A stretch of DNA of 64,000 bases, taken from NCBI RefSeq assembly GCF_002994655.1, contig NZ_PPDL01000020.1:1-64000 (forward strand). The letters are read 5' to 3'. Numbering within the stretch: position 1 is the first letter of the stretch; each line of letters begins with the position of its first letter. The notes below the pieces were generated by a model. It did not search any database. It was not told the origin of the DNA and saw nothing but the letters and a program-made list of their open reading frames with translations. This document shows positions 35,117 through 43,792 of this stretch, piece by piece. Source of the stretch: Corynebacterium sp. 13CS0277. GTDB lineage: Bacteria; Actinomycetota; Actinomycetes; Mycobacteriales; Mycobacteriaceae. The position numbers and the translations under genes are program-made.

Positions 35117-35331
35117 GCATCGACCCCATCCTCACCGACCGCAGCACCGGCCGCGAGCTGTGGACCTCCAACCAGTGCGCCACCTATTGCGGGATTACCG
35201 CAAGCGGCTGGGTCAGCGGATCCCACCGCGGGGTCTACCCCAGCGCGGTCGGCAAGCACGGCCGCAACTCCGTGTGGTTCGCCGACGAGGTCATCGCATG
35301 GCGTGAAGCCCACCCAGGGCATTCCTCGTAA
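35113..35331 (+). CDS. AlpA/MerR-like small DNA-binding protein (module 1)
   Basis: 72 residues from GTG. ELWTSNQCATYCGITASGWV forms a winged-helix/excisionase-like HTH, followed by the wing and a Trp-rich end (VWFADEVIAWREAHPG). This pattern is common in small phage- or plasmid-type regulators of actinobacteria. It shares about half its residues with the product of 35617-35835, so the two are paralogues. It overlaps the preceding membrane protein gene by four bases and probably regulates the cassette or its partner. The target is unknown. Confidence 0.75.
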   Translation: MSIDPILTDRSTGRELWTSNQCATYCGITASGWVSGSHRGVYPSAVGKHGRNSVWFADEVIAWREAHPGHSS

Positions 35332-35422
35332 GCAGCGACGCCTGTGCACTACGTATGGGCCCCACCATCAAAGAGGCAAACCCCGAAGACTTCAACATAA
35401 CCCCACTTCAAGGAGAATCAGC

Positions 35423-35614
35423 GTGATCATCAGCTACCCCCGGTTCGCCCTATACTCACTGCCAATGTCAGTCACAAGCTTCCCCTTCGTCTTCGCCGTT
35501 GGCAACGGTGATACGCTGCTTGCCACCTCCACCTTTATTGCGTGGATCTCGTGCTTCGTATTCTTCTTCCTCGCCATCTTCGCCGATGTTCGAGCCGCAA
35601 AGAAAGGCATCTAA
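35423..35614 (+). CDS. Small two-helix membrane protein (module 2)
   Basis: 63 residues from GTG at 35423, chosen because AAGGAG stands seven bases before it; an internal ATG at 35465 is an alternative. Helices: FALYSLPMSVTSFPFVFAV, a short loop (GNGDTL), then STFIAWISCFVFFFLAIFA, and a basic tail (DVRAAKKGI). The next gene starts three bases after its stop codon. It repeats the membrane-protein/DNA-binding-protein order of module 1. Confidence 0.7.
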   Translation: MIISYPRFALYSLPMSVTSFPFVFAVGNGDTLLATSTFIAWISCFVFFFLAIFADVRAAKKGI

Positions 35615-35616
35615 CC

Positions 35617-35835
35617 ATGGACGACCTCAACGCCCGCATCATCCACGAGGACACCGGCCGCGAAATCTGGACAGCACAACAGTGCGCCGAGCACTGCGGT
35701 ATCGCCCGCTCGTCCTGGTCCTCCGGATCCACTCAAGGCAAGTACCCCGCCCCGGCGGGTAACTTCCTCCGGGGGCGGGTGTGGTTCGCCGACGAGGTCA
35801 TCGCGTGGCGCGAGGAGCACCCCGGCCGCGGCTAG
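35617..35835 (+). CDS. AlpA/MerR-like small DNA-binding protein (module 2)
   Basis: 72 residues. EIWTAQQCAEHCGIARSSWS is the HTH, then a wing with basic residues (NFLRGRVWFADEVIAW) and the same REEHPG ending as its paralogue at 35113. It follows its membrane protein gene by two bases. No integrase, capsid or replication gene is nearby, so this is not an obvious prophage. Confidence 0.75.
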   Translation: MDDLNARIIHEDTGREIWTAQQCAEHCGIARSSWSSGSTQGKYPAPAGNFLRGRVWFADEVIAWREEHPGRG

Positions 35836-35912
35836 CCTCGCTGCCCAACGCGAGTTCCTTGGAGCATCGCGAGAAATGTGTCCCGCACACTCTTGCGAAG
35901 CACCATACATAG

Positions 35913-35963
35913 AAAATTCCCCCCAATGAACCAGTAAAGCACTATCAATTCGGGGGGATTTTT
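35913..35963 (-). terminator. Terminator of tRNA-Leu
   Basis: On the minus strand AAAAATCCCCCC pairs with GGGGGGAATTTT across a 27-nt loop directly after the tRNA, ending in a T-rich tract. It also faces the end of the small-protein cassette and may be used by both. Confidence 0.65.
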
Positions 35964-35965
35964 CG

Positions 35966-36047
35966 TGCGCCCGGGGAGACTTGAACTCCCACGTCCTAGG
36001 ACACTAGAACCTAAATCTAGCGCGTCTGCCAATTCCGCCACGGGCGC
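35966..36047 (-). tRNA. tRNA-Leu (anticodon TAG)
   Basis: Read on the minus strand: acceptor GCGCCCG/CGGGCGC with discriminator A, anticodon stem GCTAGA with loop TTTAGGT (anticodon TAG), a long variable arm (TGTCCTAGGACG) typical of class II tRNAs, and T-loop GTTCAAGTC. CCA is not encoded. It reads CUA and related Leu codons. Confidence 0.96.
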
Positions 36048-36211
36048 ATGCTCGACTCATGTTAGCCCGTGCTGCTGCCACTCCCAATTTCACGCCAACC
36101 CCCGCCGCACTGTGCAGGGCACCGTGGGCGGAACTCTCCGCCCCTCCCGGGGTGGCCGCGCGCGACCCCGCCGGCCCCATCCCGGGCGGCATCGGAGTAG
36201 ACTTTCCCCCT

Positions 36212-36628
36212 GTGACAGACCACGACACCAGCTCCCGTCCCCGCCGCACCAGGATGAAGCCTGCACACATTGTGCTGCTCATCGTGGTGTTCCTGGGTTG
36301 TTTGGCGTTGAGCTGGTGGCAGTGGACGCGCTTCCAGTCCGGCAACGGTTCCTTCCAGAACTTAGGCTACGCCCTGCAGTGGCCGGTCTACGGTGTCATC
36401 GCAATCTTCATGTACCGCCGCACGATGGCCTACGAGGACGAGCTCGCCGACGGCGACGCCGAACCCGTGAAATCGGAATCGGCGGGCACGATCGATGCCA
36501 TCGACGACAATTTCCTCCCGCAGCGCACCCAGCTGACCGTGGAAGAGTTCAACGCGATGAACCAGCAGACGCGCCGCCGGCGGCGCGCACACGACGAGGA
36601 CCACCTCGCCGCCGAGACGGACGCGTAG
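36212..36628 (+). CDS. Small membrane protein with acidic cytosolic tail
   Basis: 138 residues from GTG at 36212, which places a basic N-terminus (SSRPRRTRMK) before the first helix (IVLLIVVFLGCLALSWW). The stretch FQNLGYALQWPVYGVIAIFM forms a second helix, and the last 75 residues are charged. The function is unknown. It precedes the DUF3817 gene, the same pairing as mycobacterial Rv1343c/Rv1342c beside rdgB and rph, which supports it as a real gene of a conserved block. Confidence 0.75.
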   Translation: MTDHDTSSRPRRTRMKPAHIVLLIVVFLGCLALSWWQWTRFQSGNGSFQNLGYALQWPVYGVIAIFMYRRTMAYEDELADGDAEPVKSESAGTIDAIDDNFLPQRTQLTVEEFNAMNQQTRRRRRAHDEDHLAAETDA

Positions 36629-36692
36629 CCCGCCGCAGTTCTTCGTCTTTTTTTCGTCCCCCTTTGTTTTCCCCGCCCCGTTTGGAGCCACC

Positions 36693-37049
36693 ATGACTAC
36701 CCCTGCCCCGATCACTCCCGCCCGCAAGAAGCGGGTGGCTGACGCCCTCAAGCTGTTTCGGATCGCCGCCTGGGTGACGGGTGTGTGGCTGCTCGTGCTC
36801 ACGGCCCGCATGGTCATGCAGTACATCTTCCACATGGAACTCCCCCAGTGGGCGTTCTACATCGGCCAGGTGCACGGCCTGTTCTACATGCTCTACCTGC
36901 TGGCGACCGTCAACCTCGGGACGAAGGCCCGCTGGCAGCCGGCGAAGTGGATTATCACCGCCCTGGCGGGCACCATCCCCTTCCTGTCCTTCTGGGCGGA
37001 GCACATCCGCACGCAGGAAGTACGCGCAGCATTCAACCTGGACACGTAA
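36693..37049 (+). CDS. DUF3817 family membrane protein
   Basis: 118 residues with three membrane helices; the family signature is FRIAAWVTGVWLLVLTARMV, the central QVHGLFYMLYLLAT, and the third helix region IITALAGTIPFLSFWAE. The N-terminus is Pro/Lys-rich and cytosolic. No biochemical role is established for the family. It follows the preceding small membrane protein gene by 64 bp and is probably co-transcribed with it. Homologous in position to Rv1342c. Confidence 0.85.
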   Translation: MTTPAPITPARKKRVADALKLFRIAAWVTGVWLLVLTARMVMQYIFHMELPQWAFYIGQVHGLFYMLYLLATVNLGTKARWQPAKWIITALAGTIPFLSFWAEHIRTQEVRAAFNLDT

Positions 37050-37072
37050 CACCCCACCAGGCACCCATCACG

Positions 37073-37109
37073 CAGGGCCGGTCCGAGGGAGATCCCCGGA
37101 CCGGCCCTG
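37073..37109. terminator. Bidirectional terminator
   Basis: CAGGGCCGGTCCG pairs perfectly with CGGACCGGCCCTG around an 11-nt loop, between the convergent DUF3817 and MFS genes. Confidence 0.75.
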
Positions 37110-37134
37110 TACCGTTACCCTGCTGTCGTCGGCG

Positions 37135-38805
37135 CTAACTCTGCAGGTTAGGGTCCATCGACTGCGCTGCGCGGCGTACCCGCAGCGCAGCGAGCAATCC
37201 GAGCAGCAGAAACACGACAGCGCTGAGCAGCGCGTAGCGGGTGGACACCGCAAACCCTTGTGCCAGGGCATCAGCCACCGGCGCATTCGCAGGGTTTGCG
37301 GACCGGAATGCGGGCAACATCGAACCGGCCGAATCGTGCATCACCGAGGCTAGGTGCGTCGCCTCGGGGGCGGGGATGTGGGTGGCGGCCAGCTGGGTGG
37401 GAAGTGTGTGTGCCAGCGACGCCGAGAGCACCGCGCCGGCGACGGCTGCCCCCACGGCGGCGCCTACTTGACGGGTGGTGGACTGGGTTGCCGACCCCTG
37501 GCCAGAATCCGCCGGAGGGACATCCCGCAGCACCAGCGACGTCAGCTGGGCGGAGGCCAATCCCAAGCCCAAGCCGTAGATGATGAGCAACCCGCCAACC
37601 AGCCACGGCGAGACCGTCGCCGAGACGACAACGGCAACGAGGCTCATGCCGACGACCTCGAGAGCGAGTCCAACGACCACAGTCCAGGGGGCACCGATTG
37701 CTGCCGCGACGTGGCGGGCGGCAGCACCAGAGCCGAAGGCACCCAGCGCCATCGCTGCCAGCACAAAGCCTGCGTGCATCTCAGTCAAGCCGAGCACGTT
37801 CACCAAGAACAGCGGCAGCATGAACACGACACAGAATTCACCGACTGCCACAGCGAACGCTGCGACATTCCCCCACGTGAATGTTGGCACGTGGAACAGC
37901 TGCACGTTCAGGATGGCATCGCGCCCATTACCGGCCCGGTGGCGCTCCCACACGATGAACAGTGCGAGGAACACAATTCCGAGGACGAGCGCGACGAACG
38001 CCGCCGACACTGGAGCCTGCGTCGACCACACCTGGGCACCAATCTGCAGATCGCTAATCGGTCGGAACCATCCCAGGGTGGGGCCTTCGATGATGCCGAA
38101 CACCACGCCACCGAAGCCGAGCGCCGAGGTGAGGAAACCATCGACATCCATCCCCCGGCGCTGACTATCGCCCCGGGTCTGCGGAACCCACAGCACCGTG
38201 CCCACGGCCACGGCGAACGCGATCGGCACATTCACCCAGAAGATCCATTCCCAGGACCAGGTGGACGTCAACCAGCCGCCGAGCAACGGTCCGAGCGCCG
38301 CGGCACCTGACATCACCGCACCCCACACACCAAACGCTGCGGCGCGGGCAGGCCCCTGGAACATGGCGTTGACACTGGACAGTGTTGAAGGCAGCATGAC
38401 GGCACCGCCCACACCTTGCACGAGACGAGCCAGGATCAGCGCGCTCACGCTGCCAGACAGCGCCGCCATCACAGACCCCACTGCGAAGAGCACGACCCCC
38501 GTCATGAACGTAGTGCGGCGACCAATCCTGTCTGCCAACCGTCCCGTGGAGAGCAGCAACGCGGCGAACACCACCGAGTACAGCGAGTTCACCCACTGGG
38601 CATCAGTGATGCTCAGGTGAAGCTTTTCGATAATGTCTGGCAATGCGACACCGACGATGGTTCCATCGATGACGATCATGGCCAGCCCGAGTGCGAGAAC
38701 CCACAGAGCTTTCCACCGCTGCGCATACACGGTATCCACTGGTGCGCTCGTGGGCACTCCGTCCGCAGACTTCGCCGCAGGACCAGAAGGGGAGATTCTT
38801 TTCAT
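37135..38805 (-). CDS. MFS drug exporter, DHA2 (EmrB/QacA) type
   Basis: Proton-driven efflux of amphipathic compounds across the cell membrane. 556 residues, room for 14 membrane helices. Family motifs are DGTIVGVALPDI (motif D1 region), GRLADRIGRRTTF (motif A) and RLVQGVGGAVMLPSTLS (motif B), then GPLLGGWLT (motif C, antiporter). It lies alone between DUF3817 and rdgB, which are neighbours in mycobacteria, so it looks inserted into a conserved block. No regulator gene stands beside it. Its wording is less GC-extreme than that of its neighbours. Confidence 0.93.
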   Translation of the reverse strand: MKRISPSGPAAKSADGVPTSAPVDTVYAQRWKALWVLALGLAMIVIDGTIVGVALPDIIEKLHLSITDAQWVNSLYSVVFAALLLSTGRLADRIGRRTTFMTGVVLFAVGSVMAALSGSVSALILARLVQGVGGAVMLPSTLSSVNAMFQGPARAAAFGVWGAVMSGAAALGPLLGGWLTSTWSWEWIFWVNVPIAFAVAVGTVLWVPQTRGDSQRRGMDVDGFLTSALGFGGVVFGIIEGPTLGWFRPISDLQIGAQVWSTQAPVSAAFVALVLGIVFLALFIVWERHRAGNGRDAILNVQLFHVPTFTWGNVAAFAVAVGEFCVVFMLPLFLVNVLGLTEMHAGFVLAAMALGAFGSGAAARHVAAAIGAPWTVVVGLALEVVGMSLVAVVVSATVSPWLVGGLLIIYGLGLGLASAQLTSLVLRDVPPADSGQGSATQSTTRQVGAAVGAAVAGAVLSASLAHTLPTQLAATHIPAPEATHLASVMHDSAGSMLPAFRSANPANAPVADALAQGFAVSTRYALLSAVVFLLLGLLAALRVRRAAQSMDPNLQS

Positions 38806-39075
38806 ACCTTCTATCTAAGCAGTGAGCAGCTCCCCAAACAGGCGCACTGATGTCCTGCGATCAACGAACGTGACTCGCACGCTGGACCAATGACGGTGGA
38901 ACAGCCAGGCGGAGGAGTACAGTCCATGTGTTCTGCGTAGCCCAAGACCCTCCATAAGATGGGTGCACGGCGCAGGGTTCGGTGCACTCCCCTCTGGCAT
39001 GGATGCACACTGATGCATCGGTCTGGGGCGGAATGCTCGTGCAGCAACACGCGCTGCACGAGCTCGCGCGCAGCG

Positions 39076-39906
39076 CTACTCGCCGTTCGGCACAGTCGCT
39101 TCCTCAGGGAGTGCTGTCACTCCTTCGGCGACGACAGCTGCCTCTGCGGCAGCGGCTTGCTCACTCACCGCAGGATCCCCATCGGCGCCTTCCTCCCCGG
39201 CGGCTTCCTCCGGGGTCACCACCACGATGGGGGAATCGTCCTCAGAGGTCACCGCAGTGCCGTCCTCGGCGTACTTGGTGGCCAGCTCAGCGATGACCGG
39301 CACCAAGGCTTTCAGCGCCTTGCCGCGGTGCGACAGGGCATCCTTTTCCGCCGGGGTGAGCTCCGCGGAGGTGCGGGGCCGCTCGTCGAGATCCTCGACG
39401 CGTTCGTCTTCCTCCGCCGGGATGAACAACGGGTCGTACCCGAAGCCCTCGTCGCCGACGGGGGTGCGCACGAGACGCCCCTCCCAGGTGCCCTTCTCCA
39501 AAAACTCGTCGCCTTCCGGGGTGACGACCGCGCACACGGACACGAAGCGGGCAGTGCGCCGCCCGTGGGGCACGTGCTCCAACTGCTTGAGCAACAGCTC
39601 ATTGTTGGCCTCGTCGTCGCCGTGGGTGCCGGACCACCGGGCGGACAGCACCCCCGGCATGCCGCCCAGCTCATCGACGGACAGGCCCGAGTCGTCCGCG
39701 AGGGTCACCAGGTGGGTTTCCTTCGCGCCGGCGCGCGCCTTAATGAGCGCATTGTCGGCGAAGGTGCGCCCGTCTTCGACGGGCTCCGGGTAGCCGAGCA
39801 AATCCTCGCTGGAGACCAGCTCCACCCCCTCAATGCCCGCCTCCTGCAGGACGCGGTGCAGTTCCTTGAGCTTCTTCGGATTGTGCGTTGCAACATGCAA
39901 CAACAT
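39076..39906 (-). CDS. rdgB: Non-canonical purine NTP pyrophosphatase with C-terminal tail
   Basis: Hydrolyses dITP/XTP to monophosphates and so keeps damaged purines out of DNA. The Ham1 core is complete: THNPKKLKEL at the start, TFADNALIKARAG, LADDSGLSVD, GVLSARWSG, FGYDPLFIP and the C-terminal SHRGKAL. The core ends near residue 215. About 60 extra residues follow, rich in Glu, Ala and Val (TPEEAAGEEGADGDP), without a known motif. Part of the murI-Rv1339-rph-rdgB run; it starts 118 bp after rph. Confidence 0.94.
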   Translation of the reverse strand: MLLHVATHNPKKLKELHRVLQEAGIEGVELVSSEDLLGYPEPVEDGRTFADNALIKARAGAKETHLVTLADDSGLSVDELGGMPGVLSARWSGTHGDDEANNELLLKQLEHVPHGRRTARFVSVCAVVTPEGDEFLEKGTWEGRLVRTPVGDEGFGYDPLFIPAEEDERVEDLDERPRTSAELTPAEKDALSHRGKALKALVPVIAELATKYAEDGTAVTSEDDSPIVVVTPEEAAGEEGADGDPAVSEQAAAAEAAVVAEGVTALPEEATVPNGE

Positions 39907-40024
39907 GGTGGGATTCCCCTTGGGTCACGAACGTGAAAAACAAACTGGGACAACCACGCCCCGCCCGCACCAGGCACAGGCTTATACCGTGCGCGCCGGC
40001 GGGCAGGTGGCGCGGGAGAAAAAC

Positions 40025-40759
40025 TTACTCCGCGAGGGCGGCCTGCTGCGCGGCGAACAATTCGGTGCAGCCACGCTCCGCGGCGTCGAGAAGTTCGGTC
40101 ATCTGGGCGCGGGTGAACGTCCCGGCCTCCCCAGTGCCCTGGACTTCCACGAAGGCCCCATCGGCGGTCATGACGACGTTCATGTCGACTTCCGCGCGGG
40201 AATCCTCCTCGTAGGGCAGGTCGAGGCACACGTGGCCGTCGATGAGGCCGACGCTCACGGCGGCCACCGGTTGCTTCAGCGGGTTGCCGGTGAGCACCCC
40301 GCGGCGCTTGAGCTCCGCAACAGCATCCGCCAACGCCACATAGGCGCCGGTGATGGCGGCGGTGCGGGTCCCACCGTCGGCCTGCAGCACATCGCAGTCA
40401 ATCGCGATGGTGTTCTCCCCCAGCTGCCCGAGATCGATCGCGGCCCGCAGGCTGCGGCCCACCAGGCGAGAAATCTCGTGGGTGCGGCCCTTCACCTTGC
40501 CCTTCATCGACTCGCGCGGCATGCGCTCGTGGGTGGCGGCCGGCAGCATGGAGTACTCGGCCGTCAGCCAGCCCTCCCCGGACCCCAGCTTGAAGCGCGG
40601 GATGCGTTCCTCCACGCTGGCGGTGCACATCACGCGGGTGTTGCCGAACTCCACCAGCACACTGCCAGCCGGGTTCGTGGTGAAGCCGCGGGTGATGCGC
40701 ACGGGGCGCATCTCGACGGCGGCGCGCCCATCAGCGCGGACAAAAGAAGCGTCAGTCAT
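40025..40759 (-). CDS. rph: Ribonuclease PH
   Basis: Phosphorolytic 3'-5' exonuclease that trims tRNA 3' ends. 244 residues, normal length. Motifs: [13 protein letters not shown] at the start, the RPH domain core [25 protein letters not shown], and the [19 protein letters not shown] region that coordinates phosphate and metal. ATG at 40759 begins the recognisable protein. It is followed by rdgB as in mycobacteria. Confidence 0.96.
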   Translation of the reverse strand: MTDASFVRADGRAAVEMRPVRITRGFTTNPAGSVLVEFGNTRVMCTASVEERIPRFKLGSGEGWLTAEYSMLPAATHERMPRESMKGKVKGRTHEISRLVGRSLRAAIDLGQLGENTIAIDCDVLQADGGTRTAAITGAYVALADAVAELKRRGVLTGNPLKQPVAAVSVGLIDGHVCLDLPYEEDSRAEVDMNVVMTADGAFVEVQGTGEAGTFTRAQMTELLDAAERGCTELFAAQQAALAE

Positions 40760-40956
40760 AACTCTCCATCGTAAACCCCCCACCGCCCCACAGCCGCCCC
40801 CACCCGCTGAGACCCCTGCCACCGGGGGCTGGCCCCTTGGGGCAGGCCACACCCGGGGACCACGCCCGGCGCCTACCCCCAGGACGAGAGCCGGGCCCAG
40901 ACCAGCGGGAGCCGCGCCGCCACAGCATCCCGATGCCGCTGGGGCGGCGCGCGTGG

Positions 40957-41742
40957 CTAGGGTGTCGGCGACCCCGCGAGGTCGAAGACGTCGCCGGCGC
41001 GGCCGATGACGATCTCCCCGTCGAAGGTTTCCCGCGCCCCCCGCAGCGCCTCCTCCGGGTCGGTCCACGGCGGAATGTGCACGAGCACCAGCTTGCGGCA
41101 GCCCGCCTCTTGAGCGATGGCGCCGGCCTCCGCGCCGGAGAGGTGCATGTTCTCCGGCTTGCCCTCGCTGGAGTACCCCCAGGTTGCCTCGCAGAGGAAC
41201 ACGTCCGCCCCGCGGGCGGCCTCCACGAGTCGGGGGGTCGGCGCGGTATCGCCCGAGTAGGCCACCACGTGGCCCGACTTCGGGTCCCGCACCCGCAGCG
41301 CAAAAGTCTCAATGGGGTGCACCACCCGAAACGGGGTGACCTCCAGGCGGTCGACGAAGGTTTCCTGCCCATCCACCCAGGGGGCGAACGCGAAAGTGTC
41401 CGACATGTCATCGACCTCGTCCGGCTCGTCAGCCGACAGCCTTCCCAAGTGGGTGAAGGTGGCCTGGGGGCCGAAGCACAGGTTCCGCCCGTCGGAGGGG
41501 CGCTGCGGGTGGTAGCGGCGCCACACGAGCAGGGAGGGGAAGTCGAGGCAGTGATCCGGGTGCAGGTGGGAGAACAACACGTGCACATCGCTCGGGTCGG
41601 CGTGGTGCATGAGGTGCGCGAACGTGCCCGGCCCCAGGTCGAGCACCACATCGCTCATGCCGTCGGCGGTGACGACGTACCCGGACGCGGGATTGGAGCG
41701 GCGCGGAACGCTGCCTGAACACCCAAGGATCCGTACTTTCAT
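40957..41742 (-). CDS. Metallo-beta-lactamase-fold hydrolase (Rv1339-like)
   Basis: 261 residues, cytosolic. The binuclear zinc motif is [12 protein letters not shown] (HxHxDH); other ligands are in [18 protein letters not shown] and the His of [10 protein letters not shown]. The fold is of the RNase Z/arylsulfatase group. The position between murI and rph is that of mycobacterial Rv1339, which is reported as an atypical cyclic-AMP phosphodiesterase. The same activity is likely here but not proven by sequence. Confidence 0.85.
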   Translation of the reverse strand: MKVRILGCSGSVPRRSNPASGYVVTADGMSDVVLDLGPGTFAHLMHHADPSDVHVLFSHLHPDHCLDFPSLLVWRRYHPQRPSDGRNLCFGPQATFTHLGRLSADEPDEVDDMSDTFAFAPWVDGQETFVDRLEVTPFRVVHPIETFALRVRDPKSGHVVAYSGDTAPTPRLVEAARGADVFLCEATWGYSSEGKPENMHLSGAEAGAIAQEAGCRKLVLVHIPPWTDPEEALRGARETFDGEIVIGRAGDVFDLAGSPTP

Positions 41743-41904
41743 GCGGCTATCGTGCCATGTAGGAAAGCGTCTGCGCTAGCTGACACCGACCCGTATGGCA
41801 CACCCGACCGCAGCGCGACCACCGTGGGCCACACCACGCCCCCACACCCCCGCAGCCCAAGCCCACGCGGGCCGCCCGCGCGCATCACAGCGCCGCGCCG
41901 CGGT

Positions 41905-42765
41905 TTAGGGGCTGACCTGGCTGACGCTGGTGATGTGGGGGCCTAAGAACCGGGAGGCGAGGCGGGCGAAAACCTCCGGGTCGCCGGTGGACTCGAAGAC
42001 GCGGGTGGGCGCGGCCGTGGCGGTCTCCGGGTCGACGAGCATGTCCGTCGTCGACAGGATCCGCACCACATCCTTCGCGGTTTCCTCCGCCGAGGACACC
42101 AGGGTGACGTGATCCCCCATCGCCAACTGAATCACCCCGCTGAGCAGCGGGTAGTGGGTGCACCCCAACACCAGGGTGTCCACGCCGGCGGCCTGGAGGG
42201 GGGCGACGTAGCTTTCCGCCACCCCCAGGATCTGCCGCCCGGAGGTAATGCCCCGCTCCACGAAATCGACGAAGCGGGGGCAGGGCTCGGCGAAGCACTC
42301 CACCCCCGGCACCGCATCAAAAAGCTCCTGGTAGGCCCCGGAGTTCACGGTCCCGACCGTGCCAATCACGCCCACCTTGCCGTTGCGGGTCGTCGCCGCC
42401 GCGCGGCGCACCGCCGGCAAAATCACCCCGATGACCGGCACGTCGTAGCGCTCCCGGGCATCCCGCAGAAACGCCGCGGTGGCGGTATTGCAGGCGATGA
42501 CGATCATCTTGCAGCCGCGCCGCACCAACTCGTCGGCAACGTTCTGCGAGTGCTCGCGCACCTGGGAGATCGTCAGCGGCCCATAGGGGCCGTGGGCGGT
42601 GTCCCCAATGTAGAGAATCGACTCGTGCGGCAACTGGTCCACCAGGGTGCGCGCCACGGTGAGCCCACCCACGCCCGAGTCGAACACCCCGATGGGGGCC
42701 TCCCGACCGGGGGACGCAGCCTGTGCGTGCGTCTCCGGCGTATTACCGCCTGTTGAGCTCCCCAT
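41905..42765 (-). CDS. murI: Glutamate racemase
   Basis: Makes D-glutamate for peptidoglycan precursors. Catalytic cysteines are in [11 protein letters not shown] (about residue 85) and [11 protein letters not shown] (about residue 195); the N-terminal motif is [13 protein letters not shown]. 286 residues from ATG at 42765; an ATG nine bases upstream would add three residues. The first 22 residues are a polar tail before the conserved core. First gene of the murI-Rv1339-rph-rdgB run. Confidence 0.95.
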   Translation of the reverse strand: MGSSTGGNTPETHAQAASPGREAPIGVFDSGVGGLTVARTLVDQLPHESILYIGDTAHGPYGPLTISQVREHSQNVADELVRRGCKMIVIACNTATAAFLRDARERYDVPVIGVILPAVRRAAATTRNGKVGVIGTVGTVNSGAYQELFDAVPGVECFAEPCPRFVDFVERGITSGRQILGVAESYVAPLQAAGVDTLVLGCTHYPLLSGVIQLAMGDHVTLVSSAEETAKDVVRILSTTDMLVDPETATAAPTRVFESTGDPEVFARLASRFLGPHITSVSQVSP

Positions 42766-42924
42766 GAACACCATCTCCTACCCACCTTGGTGGCACCCAC
42801 CCCACGCGCCGCCGCGCGAGGGGATGCGCCGAAAAAAACGTCTCACATCACGCGCACCGCGCGCGGGCCGGAGGCGGCCTCACGCCACGCGTGCGCGCCT
42901 TCCACGGTAGTCCCCGTGAAGTAC

Positions 42925-43623
42925 TCAGCGCGCCAACTGCCGCTGGCGGGCATCCTCCCGCGCCCGGGAACTCAACACCCACGCCGCCAGCACCCCCGCC
43001 AACGCCCCGCACAGGTGGTACTGCCAACTCACCCCCGGGGTGCTGGGCACCACGCCCCACAACCAGCCGGTATAGCTCAACGCCAGGGCAATGCCTAACG
43101 CCAGCTGGCCGAAGCTGCGGGAGAAAAAGCCCCGCACCACCAAGTACGCCAACCACCCGTACAACACCCCGGAGGCACCGATGTGCACGCTCATCGGGCC
43201 ACCAATGAGCCACACTCCCAGCCCGCTGAGCACGATGATGAGCAGTGTTGCCCACACGAACTCCTTCCGGCCCGACCAGGCGAGCAGGAACGCGAACACG
43301 GCCCCCGGCACCGAGTTCGACACCAGGTGCCCCACCGAACCGTGGAGGAAGGGGGCGGTGAAAATATCCGGCAAGCTGGACACGTCCAGGGGGTGCACGC
43401 CGAAGCGCAGCGCCTGCTGCCCGGCGAGCACCTGCACCGCGTAGATCACCCACAGCACCACGAGATAGCCGATGGCCACCTGGGCGGCATGCCACGCCCG
43501 CGTCGCCGCCGGCACTCGGGGGCGCTGGGTGACCACGGGCGCACCACTCGCGTAGCCGCCGGGGATGGGCTGGGGCATGGACGCCCGCGGCGGGGTCGAA
43601 TTGTTCCAGGAGGGGTACGTCAT
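42925..43623 (-). CDS. Rhomboid family intramembrane serine protease
   Basis: 232 residues, about 70 of them a Pro-rich cytosolic N-terminus, then six membrane helices. Rhomboid motifs: HGSVGHLVSNSVPG (HxxxN), the nucleophile in IGASGVLYGW (GxSG) and the catalytic His in WQYHLCGALAGVLAAW. It cleaves membrane proteins within the bilayer; substrates are unknown. The position between the P1 peptidase and murI matches mycobacterial Rv1337. A hairpin lies in its leader (CAGGGCC/GGCCCCTG near 43677-43697). Confidence 0.92.
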   Translation of the reverse strand: MTYPSWNNSTPPRASMPQPIPGGYASGAPVVTQRPRVPAATRAWHAAQVAIGYLVVLWVIYAVQVLAGQQALRFGVHPLDVSSLPDIFTAPFLHGSVGHLVSNSVPGAVFAFLLAWSGRKEFVWATLLIIVLSGLGVWLIGGPMSVHIGASGVLYGWLAYLVVRGFFSRSFGQLALGIALALSYTGWLWGVVPSTPGVSWQYHLCGALAGVLAAWVLSSRAREDARQRQLAR

Positions 43624-43720
43624 GGGCGCAGTCCTTGGGGGCACATCAGGCAAAAACAGACAACACGACACCCGTGCAGGGCCGGCGGCCCCTGCGGTGT
43701 CTTGACTTAAGAAACGCGCA

Positions 43721-43780
43721 GCACCCGCCCGGTGTTCCCGACGACCAAGAAAAAGTCGTGCAGTGGCACCGGGCGGGTGC
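43721..43780 (-). terminator. Compound hairpin after the P1 peptidase gene
   Basis: GCACCCGCCCGGTG (43721-43734) pairs perfectly with CACCGGGCGGGTGC (43767-43780), enclosing a second stem ACGAC/GTCGT. It lies 13 bp past the peptidase stop codon and separates it from the rhomboid gene. Confidence 0.7.
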
Positions 43781-43792
43781 GGGGGCGCTGTC

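Noticed and set aside
34638..35835. Prophage or plasmid remnant
   Set aside because: Only AlpA-like proteins point that way; there is no integrase, capsid, replication gene or attachment-site duplication at the nearby tRNA-Leu.
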